Below, piece by piece: positions 11,366 through 19,020 of a stretch of 28,462 nucleotides of DNA; positions within the stretch are counted from its first letter, which is position 1, and the number at the start of each line of letters is the position of its first letter. The translations under genes and the position numbers were made by a program. The notes beneath the pieces were generated by a model. The model did not search any database and was not told where the DNA came from. It saw nothing but the letters and a program-made list of their open reading frames with translations. The DNA comes from Sperchopsis tessellata (lineage: Eukaryota; Arthropoda; Insecta; Coleoptera; Hydrophilidae): positions 1 to 28,462 of the forward strand of contig JAWQRN010000552.1 of NCBI GenBank assembly GCA_033557685.1, given 5' to 3'.

Positions 11366-12231
11366 AGCCATGTATGTGTGCAACTACTGTAAGAGAATGA
11401 AGCACCTCATAAAAAGTGCCTCTGAAGAAGTGAACAAGAAAACGGACTCCTAGCTAAGCTAGGGATTCACCTTTACGAGCAAAATAATTTCATAAAATGA
11501 TGAAAGAGCAGCCTACCAACTTGGTATCATTACATTTTGACCTCCAGCAGATCCAGTCACTTCCCAAAACACCATTCGGAAAAGCTTTCTAAGCCAGGCA
11601 GACCGATATTGCTACAAATAAACCAACATTCTACACCTGGACAGAAAACCAGGCTAAACGCGGTTACACGGATATTGGTTTGGAATTGTTATACTTCTTA
11701 ACAAACATGACGTTCGATGTGGATTGTACTACAATGTTTTTGGTTGGGTGTGGGGCCAAAATAAGAACAGTCATATTGTTCATTGCCTCGCTATTTGGCT
11801 TTTACAGAATGCTCCATGTTCAGTGCGTGATATTCTTCCCGTTTTCCCTGTACGTGGATACACGTACCTACCTGCTTACCAGGTATTTGGACAAATCGAA
11901 ACAAAGGCCTGCGTACAATCTAAGATCTTTCTCTCAGAGAAATACCGTAAAGAAATTTTGGTTTCAGATAGGGTTATCCAAAACATAAAATCCCTTGTGA
12001 ACGCATTATAGAAAGTCGTTGGCATATGAGGTGTATAATGGATAAGTTTACAATAAAGGAAAAGCATTGAGAGTGGGCTTAGCGACGTGGCTATCCCGAA
12101 AGGTTCTGAATTGGCACCAAGAACCGGCCTGTGAGTGGTACCAAAAGATCCTCAGCCAGGAGACAGAGGGAAAAGCTGACGAATCATGCGAAGAGCCGGG
12201 CGATCCAGAAGAAGATTACGAAGAGGATTAG
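11366..12231 (+). pseudogene. Decayed DDE-type transposase-like gene (arthropod CGGQN family)
   Basis: Pieces in three frames match a multicopy arthropod family that I recall as having FDLQQ...P.P, D.CGGQN.N and GHS.LP.DR.FG.IE motifs. A CxxC region CNYCKRMKH lies near 11380. FDLQQIQSLPKTPFGKAF at 11537-11590 is followed by FYTWTENQA. WGQNKNSHIVH near 11750-11783 stands where D.CGGQN is expected, and the aspartate appears lost. GYTYLPAYQVFGQIE near 11850-11900 follows. A final open stretch at about 12076-12231 ends in an acidic tail EEPGDPEEDYEED and TAG. It begins just after the R1-like element. The DDE assignment is remembered, not searched, and the superfamily is unknown to me. At least three frame changes make it a pseudogene. 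Confidence 0.6.
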
Positions 12232-12515
12232 CCTGAAATGCTTCTTTTATGAAGATTGTTCCTATTTTATTTATTAATCCTATTGAAATGTTTGTACATT
12301 TGAATTAATTAACATTAAACAATGAAATGGGACTGAAAAATAATTTTTATTTCAAATAAAAGTTATGTCCAATGCATTATTTCAAATCGATGTATGCCCA
12401 AAATTCAAGATTAAATTGATAAGAAGCTAAATATTTTTTAAAGAATAAGTTAACTTTCTCTAACTCTTCAAATACCATATCATACAAAAGCTATGCTGCA
12501 TTAGGGATACAATTG

Positions 12516-12543
12516 CGATGATGAGGGAATAATTCCTCGAAAC
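12516..12543 (+). other. Hammerhead-ribozyme-like core, copy 2
   Basis: ATGATGA (12518-12524, consensus CTGANGA with the first C replaced) and GAAAC (12539-12543) flank a good stem II candidate. G12525-C12538, G12526-C12536, G12527-C12535, A12528-T12534 and A12529-T12533 pair, with T12537 bulged and a three-base TAA loop. It is the best folded of the three copies in this window. Whether flanking sequence forms stems I and III was not established. Confidence 0.45.
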
Positions 12544-12544
12544 G

Positions 12545-12886
12545 CAGGTTATGTAGCATTAATTACCTTGTGTTTAAATGCTTCTTGATGAATTTCTAAT
12601 TTTAAATTTGTGGGAGTATCTCAGATCAATAATTAGTTCTGGGAGTAAGCACAGGTCAAAAAATATTTATAATTGTTTTTTGACTTTGGATGACCCAGCA
12701 TTCAAAATTGAAGCGAAAAATATAAACGCATGACTAATTACGATAAAAAAAATTTAGTTGTACATGCACCATATCAAGTTATTGATTACATGATGCATTT
12801 GATGTTGGCCTTAGTAACTAAATCAGAATTTTAATAACGTTTATTATTTCAGTACGCAGACTTCCACAGCCACAGTAACTATCTTC
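12545..12886. other. Non-coding stretch between two repeat relics
   Basis: No open frame of interest and no recognised motif. It lies between the second hammerhead-like core and the foldback, and could be the body of a short non-autonomous element bounded by them, but no terminal repeats were found to show this. Confidence 0.4.
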
Positions 12887-13050
12887 ACGTTTTCTGGGAG
12901 ATAACCTTGTGTTGGCTTATGTTTTTGCCGACATTTCGTCCGCAGTTGCAGGGGACTACATGTCTTGATAATATCCCCTACAACGGTGGACGAAACGTCG
13001 GCAAAAACAATAGCCAACAAACAGTTATCTTCCGGAAAACCTGAAAACGT
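12887..13050. repeat. Foldback element: ~70-bp inverted arms, 18-base loop
   Basis: Bases 12887-12955 and 12974-13050 are inverted copies of each other, separated by an 18-base loop. Outer ends pair as acgttttc with gaaaacgt, inner ends as gcagggga with tcccctac. The core gtttttgccgacatttcgtc on the left pairs with gacgaaacgtcggcaaaaac on the right with one difference. The right arm reads TTGATAA...GAAAC and the left arm, on the minus strand, ...GAAAT. The two arms may therefore be head-to-head copies of a decayed hammerhead-like repeat. Mutual divergence is about 15-20 percent by eye with a few indels, so it is not recent. Confidence 0.85.
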
Positions 13051-14077
13051 TTAATAATGTTAGTCAATTTGTATGTAAAAGTAAAGTATACAGTTTCTGT
13101 CCATATTTACATCCCGATTGTAAATGATACTTATAACCCAATTTCACCCTATTTCTTTCTTTTTAAAAACCCAAATAATATATATAGCCCGGAAATTGTA
13201 TTTTCCCTGTTTAATCAAAAATTATGTATACAATTTGCTATAGCAATCTCGCCAAAAAATATTGTGATACTTATTGTCTTGTAAAATGTACACATAAAAT
13301 TCAGATTACCATACCCATTTTGCCACGTTAGATGGTATGCCATATTTTGAGGGCATTTACAAGATTATTTGGAGCATAACTTTCTTTAAATATATTTTTC
13401 ATCTTTTTTATATAAGCAAATATATAATAATAACATACTAACACCATTTTCAGATGCAAAAAGTGCTGAATTACAGTTACCTTAAGACTTTGGTTCTAAG
13501 AGAAGACGCTGCTAGATCTTTGATTTCTGAGCACTTTTTGTAGAAGACCACCTCTACTGGAATGAAATTCTAGACATAGTAAACTGCACATAATAGCAGC
13601 ATCCAAAATTTTAAGCCTGCCTAGTATAAAGTTGCTGATTCTGTAGTTCCCTCTTTTGTGCAAAGTCGAACAACTTAAAGACATTTATATTCTACTTATA
13701 TGAAATGTCCTGACGTTTTGTTAATTTCTTTGCCAAAAGACGTTTATGTTATTGTGGCAGAGATTCGCTTATTTGGATATAAAGCAGAGAAAATTATGAA
13801 ATTATTCATTTCACACTATCAATAAATTTTATTTTTTTTTCACTTCTATCTTTTTGCTGTGAATATTTTCACCGACTTCATTTATATGAAGACCACAGCA
13901 AAATAAATATAAATCTTTTTCTTCCTCATTCATTTTGCATAACATATAAAGATTTATCATTAAAATATGATTTAATATATTCATAAATACATAGCAAAAA
14001 GAATGTAAAATTTTCCATACCAACATTTATTAACTCAATTTGTTTTCTGTACTGTCTGCATGTGGTAGAGGGGCAAC
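13051..14077. other. Non-coding stretch downstream of the RG-rich gene
   Basis: No convincing gene. The 75-codon plus-strand frame at 13057-13284 is I/V/N/P-rich with no motif. The minus-strand frames at 13496-13684 (62 codons) and 13829-14026 (65 codons) have no motif either. The part nearest 14077 is probably the original 3' flank or 3' UTR of the minus-strand gene. Confidence 0.5.
14026..14031 (-). promoter_or_regulatory. Candidate poly(A) signal AATAAA for the RG-rich gene
   Basis: TTTATT on the plus strand reads AATAAA on the minus strand, about 610 bases after the stop codon. No AATAAA occurs on that strand inside the mariner relic. Before the mariner insertion this signal would have been only about 50 bases from the target site. 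Confidence 0.4.
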
Positions 14078-14079
14078 TA

Positions 14080-14650
14080 TTGGGTTACGGCTAGAAACCA
14101 TTCATATGACTGTGTACACAGGCATTTAGAACAAATCAAGAACCTCAACTAGATCCAAAAGGTAATCTTCATTGTAGAAATAGTTATCCGTTTGGTGGGA
14201 TTATAGAGGAATAATTCACTACAAGTTATTAAAACGTAACGAAACAATTACTGCAGATCTGTATTGTCAACAGCTTCAAAGGTTACAACAAAAACTTTAA
14301 CTATGTCACCCTAGTCTTATCAATCGAAGGAAAGTGATATTGCTGCACGACAATGCAAAACCACATACCGCTAAAATAACCCAGGAAAAGAAAATTCTCC
14401 GAATCTTGCACCATCTGATTATTACCTGTTTCGTTCACTGGAATAATGACGAAGAAGTCAATAACTTTGTACAAAACTTTTTTCAATCAAAAGATGGAAA
14501 CTTCTATTTAGATGGTATTAAACAATTGCTTTAAAATGGGAAAATGTCATAAATAATAATGGAGATTATAATTGATTAAATGTAACTGTGTACTTTTGTA
14601 ATAAATTTAACAAAATATTGAATATAACCATACCAATTTAAGCTACCCAA
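14080..14650 (+). mobile_element. Internally deleted mariner (DD34D) with TA duplication
   Basis: The ends are TTGGGT (14080-14085) and ACCCAA (14645-14650), each next to a TA (14078-14079 and 14651-14652), the expected mariner target duplication. Only the C-terminal half of the transposase remains: VWWDYRGIIHY near 14189-14221, LLKRNETITADLYCQQLQ near 14224-14277, VILLHDNAKPHT at about 14334-14368 with the second catalytic aspartate, APSDYYLFRSLE in another frame near 14407-14442 with the third, then EEVNNFVQNFF and NNNGDYIID ending with TAA at 14577-14579. At 571 bp it is less than half of a full mariner (about 1.3 kb). The first catalytic aspartate and the N-terminal DNA-binding domain are gone. 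The ends resemble the TTGGGTTG type of the mellifera/irritans lineages. It lies opposite to the RG-rich gene. Confidence 0.88.
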
Positions 14651-15991
14651 TAGTTACGGTACCTTCCTCATTATGATTACTTGTTTCAATACCATCTCCG
14701 TGATCCCAATTTTCAATTTCATCATCATTTTGCACTACTTGTTTATTTTCATTAAATGTATTATCATTTGCATCACCACTGCCCTGCCTTGTTCGATTTT
14801 CATTTCCTTTACCTTTACCTCTATTTCCACCCCTCCCCCTGCCTCTACCACGATTTGGACCTCTTCCACCACGACCTCTTTCATTCCTCTCACCTTTCCT
14901 AGATCCTGATTCTGAATTTTTGACTGGTACATGTTTTATTTCTGGTAGTACATTTGATTCATCTAAAGTATACTTGCGTGCGCCTGTCGCTATTGTAACA
15001 TCAACCTTTATGTTAATAGGAGATTTAAGATACTCCAAGTTTTCGTCTTCTTGTGAAACTTTGGCAGATTCATTTCCTTTGATTCGTCCATCGGCACTCT
15101 TGGATCTAAAAAAGCCAGCTCTACCACGATTGCCCCTTCCACGCCCTCTGCCACGAATGAATGATCTTTCTTCCATTGGCTACAGAAAATAAGCACAATT
15201 ATAAAAAAGAAATCATTAAACTTCTAAATGCATACCATTCTATGGATAGAATCAGTTGTGTATGAATTCATATAACTCCTTCCTCGTGAGGACCATGTTT
15301 CTTGAGTTCTACCTCCTCTACCTCCCCATGATGGCTCTTGATTATTATCCATTCCTCCCCCTCTACCTCTGCGGCCTCTCCATGACTGTTCCTTATAGTT
15401 ATCCATTCCACCATGACCTCTCCATGATGGTTCATAATTATCCATTCCTCCACCTCTAGTGCCACGTCCTCTCCATGATTGTTCATAACTATTAGTTCCT
15501 CCACCTCTAGTACCACGATCTTTCCATGATGGTTCATTATAGGATGCTGATCCACCACCTCTGGCACCACGACCTCTCCATGATGATTCATGGTAAGCAT
15601 TTGACCCACCACCTGTAGCTCCACGACCCCTCCATGATAGCTCTTGATAATGATCAATTGCACCTCCCCGAGATCGTCCTCTTCTTGCAGGCTCTTCTTG
15701 TTGGTGTGGATCTTCATCTTGAAGATCACCTTCTCTGAAAGGATCTCTCAAAAAGTTATAATGTGGATCTGGAGGTGGGCCCCGTGTTCCCCTAGAGCTG
15801 CCATCAGATTGTTTCTATTATACAAGGTAATGTTAGTTCAAAATTTAAAATTTCATTTACAGTTTTACCTGATCTCCATCATCTTCACCCTCATCACGAA
15901 GACGTATCCTATTTAATTTATTCCTGAGGTCTTCCACTTGAAAATGGCTTCCTCTACCACGCGCTCTATAAGGACCTCCTCCTCTTTGCAT
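14643..15991 (-). CDS. RG/RGG-rich protein, three coding exons, 412 aa
   Basis: Coding exons are 15991-15869, 15814-15236 and 15179-14643, with introns of 54 bp (GTAAAA...ATAATAG) and 56 bp (GTATGC...TTCTGTAG), both phase 0. The start ATG at 15991 has A at -3. Residues 1-41 are MQRGGGPYRARGRG then a charged helix (VEDLRNKLNRIRLRDEGEDD). Residues 42-90 contain a P/D-rich stretch (GPPPDPHYNFLRDP). About 92-225 is a tandem module array built on SWRGRGTRGGGMDNYEP. Residues about 236-250 form an RGRGRGRGNRGRAGFF box. A non-repetitive segment (INIKVDVTIATGARKYTLDE) follows, then a second RG box at about 313-345 (ERGRGGRGPNRGRGRGRGG) and an acidic N/D/E-rich tail. RG/RGG boxes typically bind RNA, are arginine-methylated and can be read by Tudor domains; nuclear or RNP-granule location is inference. 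No RRM, helicase or zinc finger is seen and I do not recognise the family. The final codons and the stop lie in a mariner end. Confidence 0.82.
15265..15665 (-). repeat. Coding tandem repeat in exon 2 of the RG-rich gene
   Basis: About seven units of 45-60 bp encode variants of SWRGRG-xRGGG-xxxY-xEx. The array runs from ELSWRGRGATGGGSNAYHE through ESSWRGRGARGGGSASYNE, EPSWKDRGTRGGGTNSYEQ, QSWRGRGTRGGGMDNYE and EPSWRGHGGMDNYKE to QSWRGRRGRGGGMDNNQE and EPSWGGRGGRTQE. One unit lacks the central GRGTRG part. Spacing varies by whole codons, so the frame is kept. Each unit carries a Trp and usually a Tyr amid Arg/Gly. Such arrays can expand and contract by replication slippage. Confidence 0.85.
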
Positions 15992-16264
15992 AGTTATTTG
16001 AGTTTAACCTTTCAGCTACAATTCAAGTGAAATCTACTTAATGAAGTTTAAATATATAATATTTAACAAATATTTCTTTCATTTCCTCTTCAGGATTCAT
16101 TTACCGTCCATAGAATATGTCCAAACTGACACAGCCATACTTTTGTAATTGTCATTAATTTTTCCTTTCACTCCCTATTTGATTTTGTTAATAAGCAATG
16201 AGTGAATATATAATGAAATGGTACCTTCCCATTGTTTCAATAAATAATATTGCTTCAAATATTT

Positions 16265-16510
16265 ACCCAGTATTGATCTCAGCCACATTTCACAGTCATA
16301 TATAAAAGTAACATAACTACACTGTAACTTTTGCCTCTTCCGCCAACTCTACTCTTCTTGCTACTTTTTTTATAGTACACACATAACTTTCTTGCCCTCA
16401 TTTACTACTTGTCCATCTCTCTCTCTTCATCTATGTGGTCATCTTTTGTGAATTTTTTTCCAAGGTACCCAAAATAATTTGCTTGCTCGGTCAACTCCAC
16501 ATCTATCTAC
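16265..16510 (-). mobile_element. RTE-like reverse transcriptase fragment
   Basis: On the minus strand, from about 16503 down, the pieces read VELTEQANYFGYLGKKFTKD then HIDEE, resembling the xxFxYLGSxxTxDG segment of RTE/CR1-type enzymes. In another frame NEGKKVMC follows, and further on VTFIYDCEMWLRSIL near 16310-16268 resembles the VxLYGCETW motif. Stops and frame changes are present and the piece is only about 250 bp. The assignment rests on these short motifs. Confidence 0.55.
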
Positions 16511-16707
16511 ATAAAAATCTTATTCAAAGACAGATATATTTGGAAAATAGAAATACCTAGTCAATATGGTGTAATATTGCTATTGCTATTTACACCAAGA
16601 ACATAATTTTGCTACAGTTTATAATTGTGCTTTTATTTCTTCATTTATTAAACCCACAAGGTACGATTAAATCATACTAACTTACCTATTACTAATAACT
16701 CTATTTA

Positions 16708-16733
16708 CAGTAAACCCTCGTTTTTATCATAAA
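16708..16733. mobile_element. Possible pogo/Tigger-like terminal repeat
   Basis: cagtaaaccctcgtttttat at 16708-16727 resembles the terminal repeats of pogo/Tigger-like elements, which often begin CAGT and contain a CCTCG core, and it sits close to a TA. No inverted partner was found in the window and there is no transposase, so it may be a fragment or coincidence. Confidence 0.3.
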
Positions 16734-16974
16734 ATCATTGTAATAGTACGATCAAAAATGAATCGCACTATTTAAATGTACTATGGGTTCTTTGTAAATA
16801 TTAATTTTATTAAAAAAATTATACGAATTTTACCCTATTTGCGAGTTATAAATCTCGGGTGTTTGTATCTGAAACTCAAGAGTAAAAGTTGCTGCACTTT
16901 GTAGAGAGTAGCAAGTGGCAGAATTAGCAAGAGACAGGTAACATGCAATTATTACGCCCGTGGCATAACTACAT

Positions 16975-17098
16975 TCATTGTGCAAACTCTAGCTCAAATC
17001 TAAGTAATGTATTACAGATAAAAGAATAACCATCTTCATTGTGCAAATCTACTACAAACTTAAACCCAAGTAGTTCTTTATTATAGATAAAAGAAAAC
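16975..17098 (+). repeat. Two-copy tandem duplication, period 61 bp
   Basis: tcattgtgcaaa at 16975 recurs at 17036. Both copies go on through a ctac/ctag-aaa-cttaa stretch to ttacagataaaaga or ttatagataaaaga. The copies differ by several substitutions and small indels, so the duplication is old. It lies in the presumed 5' UTR intron of the RG-rich gene. Confidence 0.7.
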
Positions 17099-17349
17099 TG
17101 AATTTATTTCAAAATTGATAATCAGAAGCTCAGATATATAATAGTTCAATGTGTTTCTGTAAAACTTTTATACACAACCACTGACAAATAATACATAAAG
17201 GATCTCACTGTTTCAACAGGCAACAGTCATAATCTCCGCAGTGTAAAATTGAAGTCATCGAAACTGAAATAGACCTACTGCACATGATGACATCACTTTT
17301 AACTTAGACTCTACTGACTCTAGAAATAGGTTATGTATAATGACACAAT

Positions 17350-17845
17350 CAGTTCATAAAATTAAGCAGGGTATACCATAAGGTTCAGTTTCGGGTCCTT
17401 TATTATTCAATATAAAACTATTAGTTGTGTAACTAAGAATGGGTGGGCTTCTGGCATAAACCGTCCAAGTGGTCTAACAAGCCCTTTATATATATATAAA
17501 CAGATATGGGTGCATGGACCCTAAGTTGGTCAAGGCCCTAAGATGGCCATGGGCCCTTGGCAAATAGCCATACATGTCACCCCGTATCTACACCAATGGA
17601 CTGGAAAAAAATTAACAGAGTTGATTCATATGCTGGGCAATGGTTTGAAAGCAAGATGTAAATTTTGAATAACAACAAAACATTTACTCTAAATAAACTG
17701 GTCGGTGATTTGAATGTAAAACCAAACGTTGTCATATAATTTATTTGAACTCTTTAATATGGAGGCGCATGCCAAGAGTTTGTTCAAAAAATGTACTTTG
17801 CCAATATATGTAATGTACACTAGCAGTGACAATTGGTTTAAGTGT
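17350..17845 (+). mobile_element. Jockey/CR1-like reverse transcriptase relic with replaced core
   Basis: IKQGIP, a stop, then GSVSGPLLFNI at about 17360-17412 is the GVPQGSVLGPLLF block. After about 200 bp come GQWFESKM near 17635 (the AxxWFxxNxL segment), VKPNVV near 17719 and HAKSLFKK at 17768-17791 (the HAKSLVKKL thumb motif). The spacing between blocks is about right for an enzyme of this type. The part that should contain the YxDD motif (17430-17600) instead holds GC-richer sequence with no coding resemblance, so the catalytic core has been replaced or lost. Confidence 0.65.
17517..17550 (+). repeat. 17-bp tandem repeat, two copies
   Basis: gaccctaagttggtcaa (17517-17533) is followed directly by ggccctaagatggccat (17534-17550), a 17-bp unit with about 12 identical positions. 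It lies in the GC-richer piece that replaces the catalytic core of the surrounding reverse transcriptase relic. Confidence 0.55.
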
Positions 17846-17849
17846 AGGG

Positions 17850-18900
17850 ATCAAAGCTTATATTTGTATCATTTGATACTGTAACATATGCTATTGAAAT
17901 TTGGTGTATTTTCTGCCCCATTGAGATGATTTGAAGACTAAATAAATTAGCAGTTTTTGATATAGAGGTATAACTGCTGGCCACTTTAGACTTTAAAAAA
18001 TACTTAGTTCTGCTGAAATTCGGAATTAAGTGCTACTAATCACAACTAAGCTTTAGTGTAATACATATATGAGAGAGAGAGCTCTCTAGAGTTTTCAAAA
18101 GAAGACTTGGGCCAGCATGTTTGGTAAGATTCTTTAAAGGACAGTTATATGGCAGTGGGAAAAAATGGCACAGGAAAGAGAGTTCATTACATGCAAAATT
18201 TACCATTCTAACAAAAGACGATACGATTATATAAGCATGTCTGTGTTTTTATGTGTATGTTGTTACATCTATCAGACAATAATATGATTAGTTATTGATG
18301 TCTACCACTTATGGTTATTAACATATTGTATTATATACTGCATATATAGAACAAAATAAATTAAGGGGATTTAGAGTCAGTATAGGAAAATAATATGTAT
18401 ATATTAATTTCTGCATTTTAAATTAATATAAAACTAAGGAGTTTTATTTAAAAGTGAAAATCATGGAAGCAAATGATTTAATATGATACAATTAACTGTT
18501 ACGATATTTCCTATAGTTTATTTATACTTTGGATTAAAAACTAGGTTAACTAAAACGAATATCAATAATGTAAAAACTCTTCATCAATTAATAATTACAC
18601 CACAGCTATCATTTAAATGTCTATTTGAGCATATATTCTAATTATAACTATTTGACGATTTATTTAAGATATCTTAACCTATAGACTTAGCAGATAAGAA
18701 ACTTCAAACGTAAATCTTATTATACGAACCGATTTAATCTCTTTATAGATGAATTTATTGATAATTAGAAGACCAACAATTATTCATGTACCGTTTCAGA
18801 CACAACTACTGCATGGTCTCTAAAAATAGAACTTCCGCCTTACTGTGTTCGCGAACCTAGTGGTTATGACAGTGTACGTCCCACGTAGCCAACAGTTTTG
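17850..18900. other. Non-coding stretch, no gene seen
   Basis: AT-rich intronic-looking DNA. A short GA run meets a palindrome (agagagctctct) near 18074-18087. A stretch near 17978-18035 vaguely resembles a reverse transcriptase LDFKKA...LLK block but is too short to call. Confidence 0.5.
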
Positions 18901-18910
18901 TTGTCCTTAC

Positions 18911-19015
18911 CTTTCGTTTGTAGATCTTCGCTTATTGAAAAATATTCTGTTATCTTTTATAAAATCCTCTACTGCGCCATTTCAGGCTCCACTTTCGTAA
19001 ACACTACGCAGAAAT
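18911..19015 (-). promoter_or_regulatory. Candidate non-coding first exon and start site of the RG-rich gene
   Basis: On the minus strand a good donor, AAAG|GTAAGGA, lies at 18911/18910. It is preceded by about 100 bases that are less AT-rich and contain several CpGs (tgcgcaaaaag, ctgcgtag, tacgaaag, atggcgcag). TCATTT at 19017-19012 fits an initiator. A four-codon upstream frame, ATG GCG CAG TAG, lies at 18979-18968. Joined to the acceptor at 16016 this exon would give a non-coding leader for the three-exon gene. Site quality is the only evidence; the start could lie elsewhere. Confidence 0.35.
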
Positions 19016-19020
19016 GATCT

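Larger units (their letters stand above)
16016..18910 (-). other. Probable 5' UTR intron of the RG-rich gene
   Basis: On the minus strand a possible acceptor (gaattgtag|ctgaaagg) lies at 16016/16015, 24 bases before the start codon. The best upstream donor is AAAG|GTAAGGA at 18911/18910. The 2.9 kb between them has no convincing host exon and carries retroelement relics on both strands, as expected of an intron. The splice pairing is inferred from site quality only; the polypyrimidine tract of the acceptor is poor. Confidence 0.35.

Noticed and set aside
14673..14932. Open frames on both strands overlapping the last exon of the RG-rich gene
   Set aside because: They are out-of-frame readings of the GC-rich RG coding repeats; the exon frame has matching splice phases and an RG composition that they lack.
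15268..15729. 153-codon minus-strand frame overlapping exon 2 (repeats of HHGEVVV type)
   Set aside because: It is the +1 reading of the tandem array. The overlapping frame joins the neighbouring exons in phase 0 and gives an RG protein.
17978..18035. LDFKK...LLKFGIKCY resembling an RT block A
   Set aside because: Too short, with several stops, and placed after the thumb motif of the neighbouring relic, so it would need a separate element.
18070..18088. GAGA run with agagagctctct palindrome
   Set aside because: A simple dinucleotide run meeting its complement; common by chance and not near a supported promoter.
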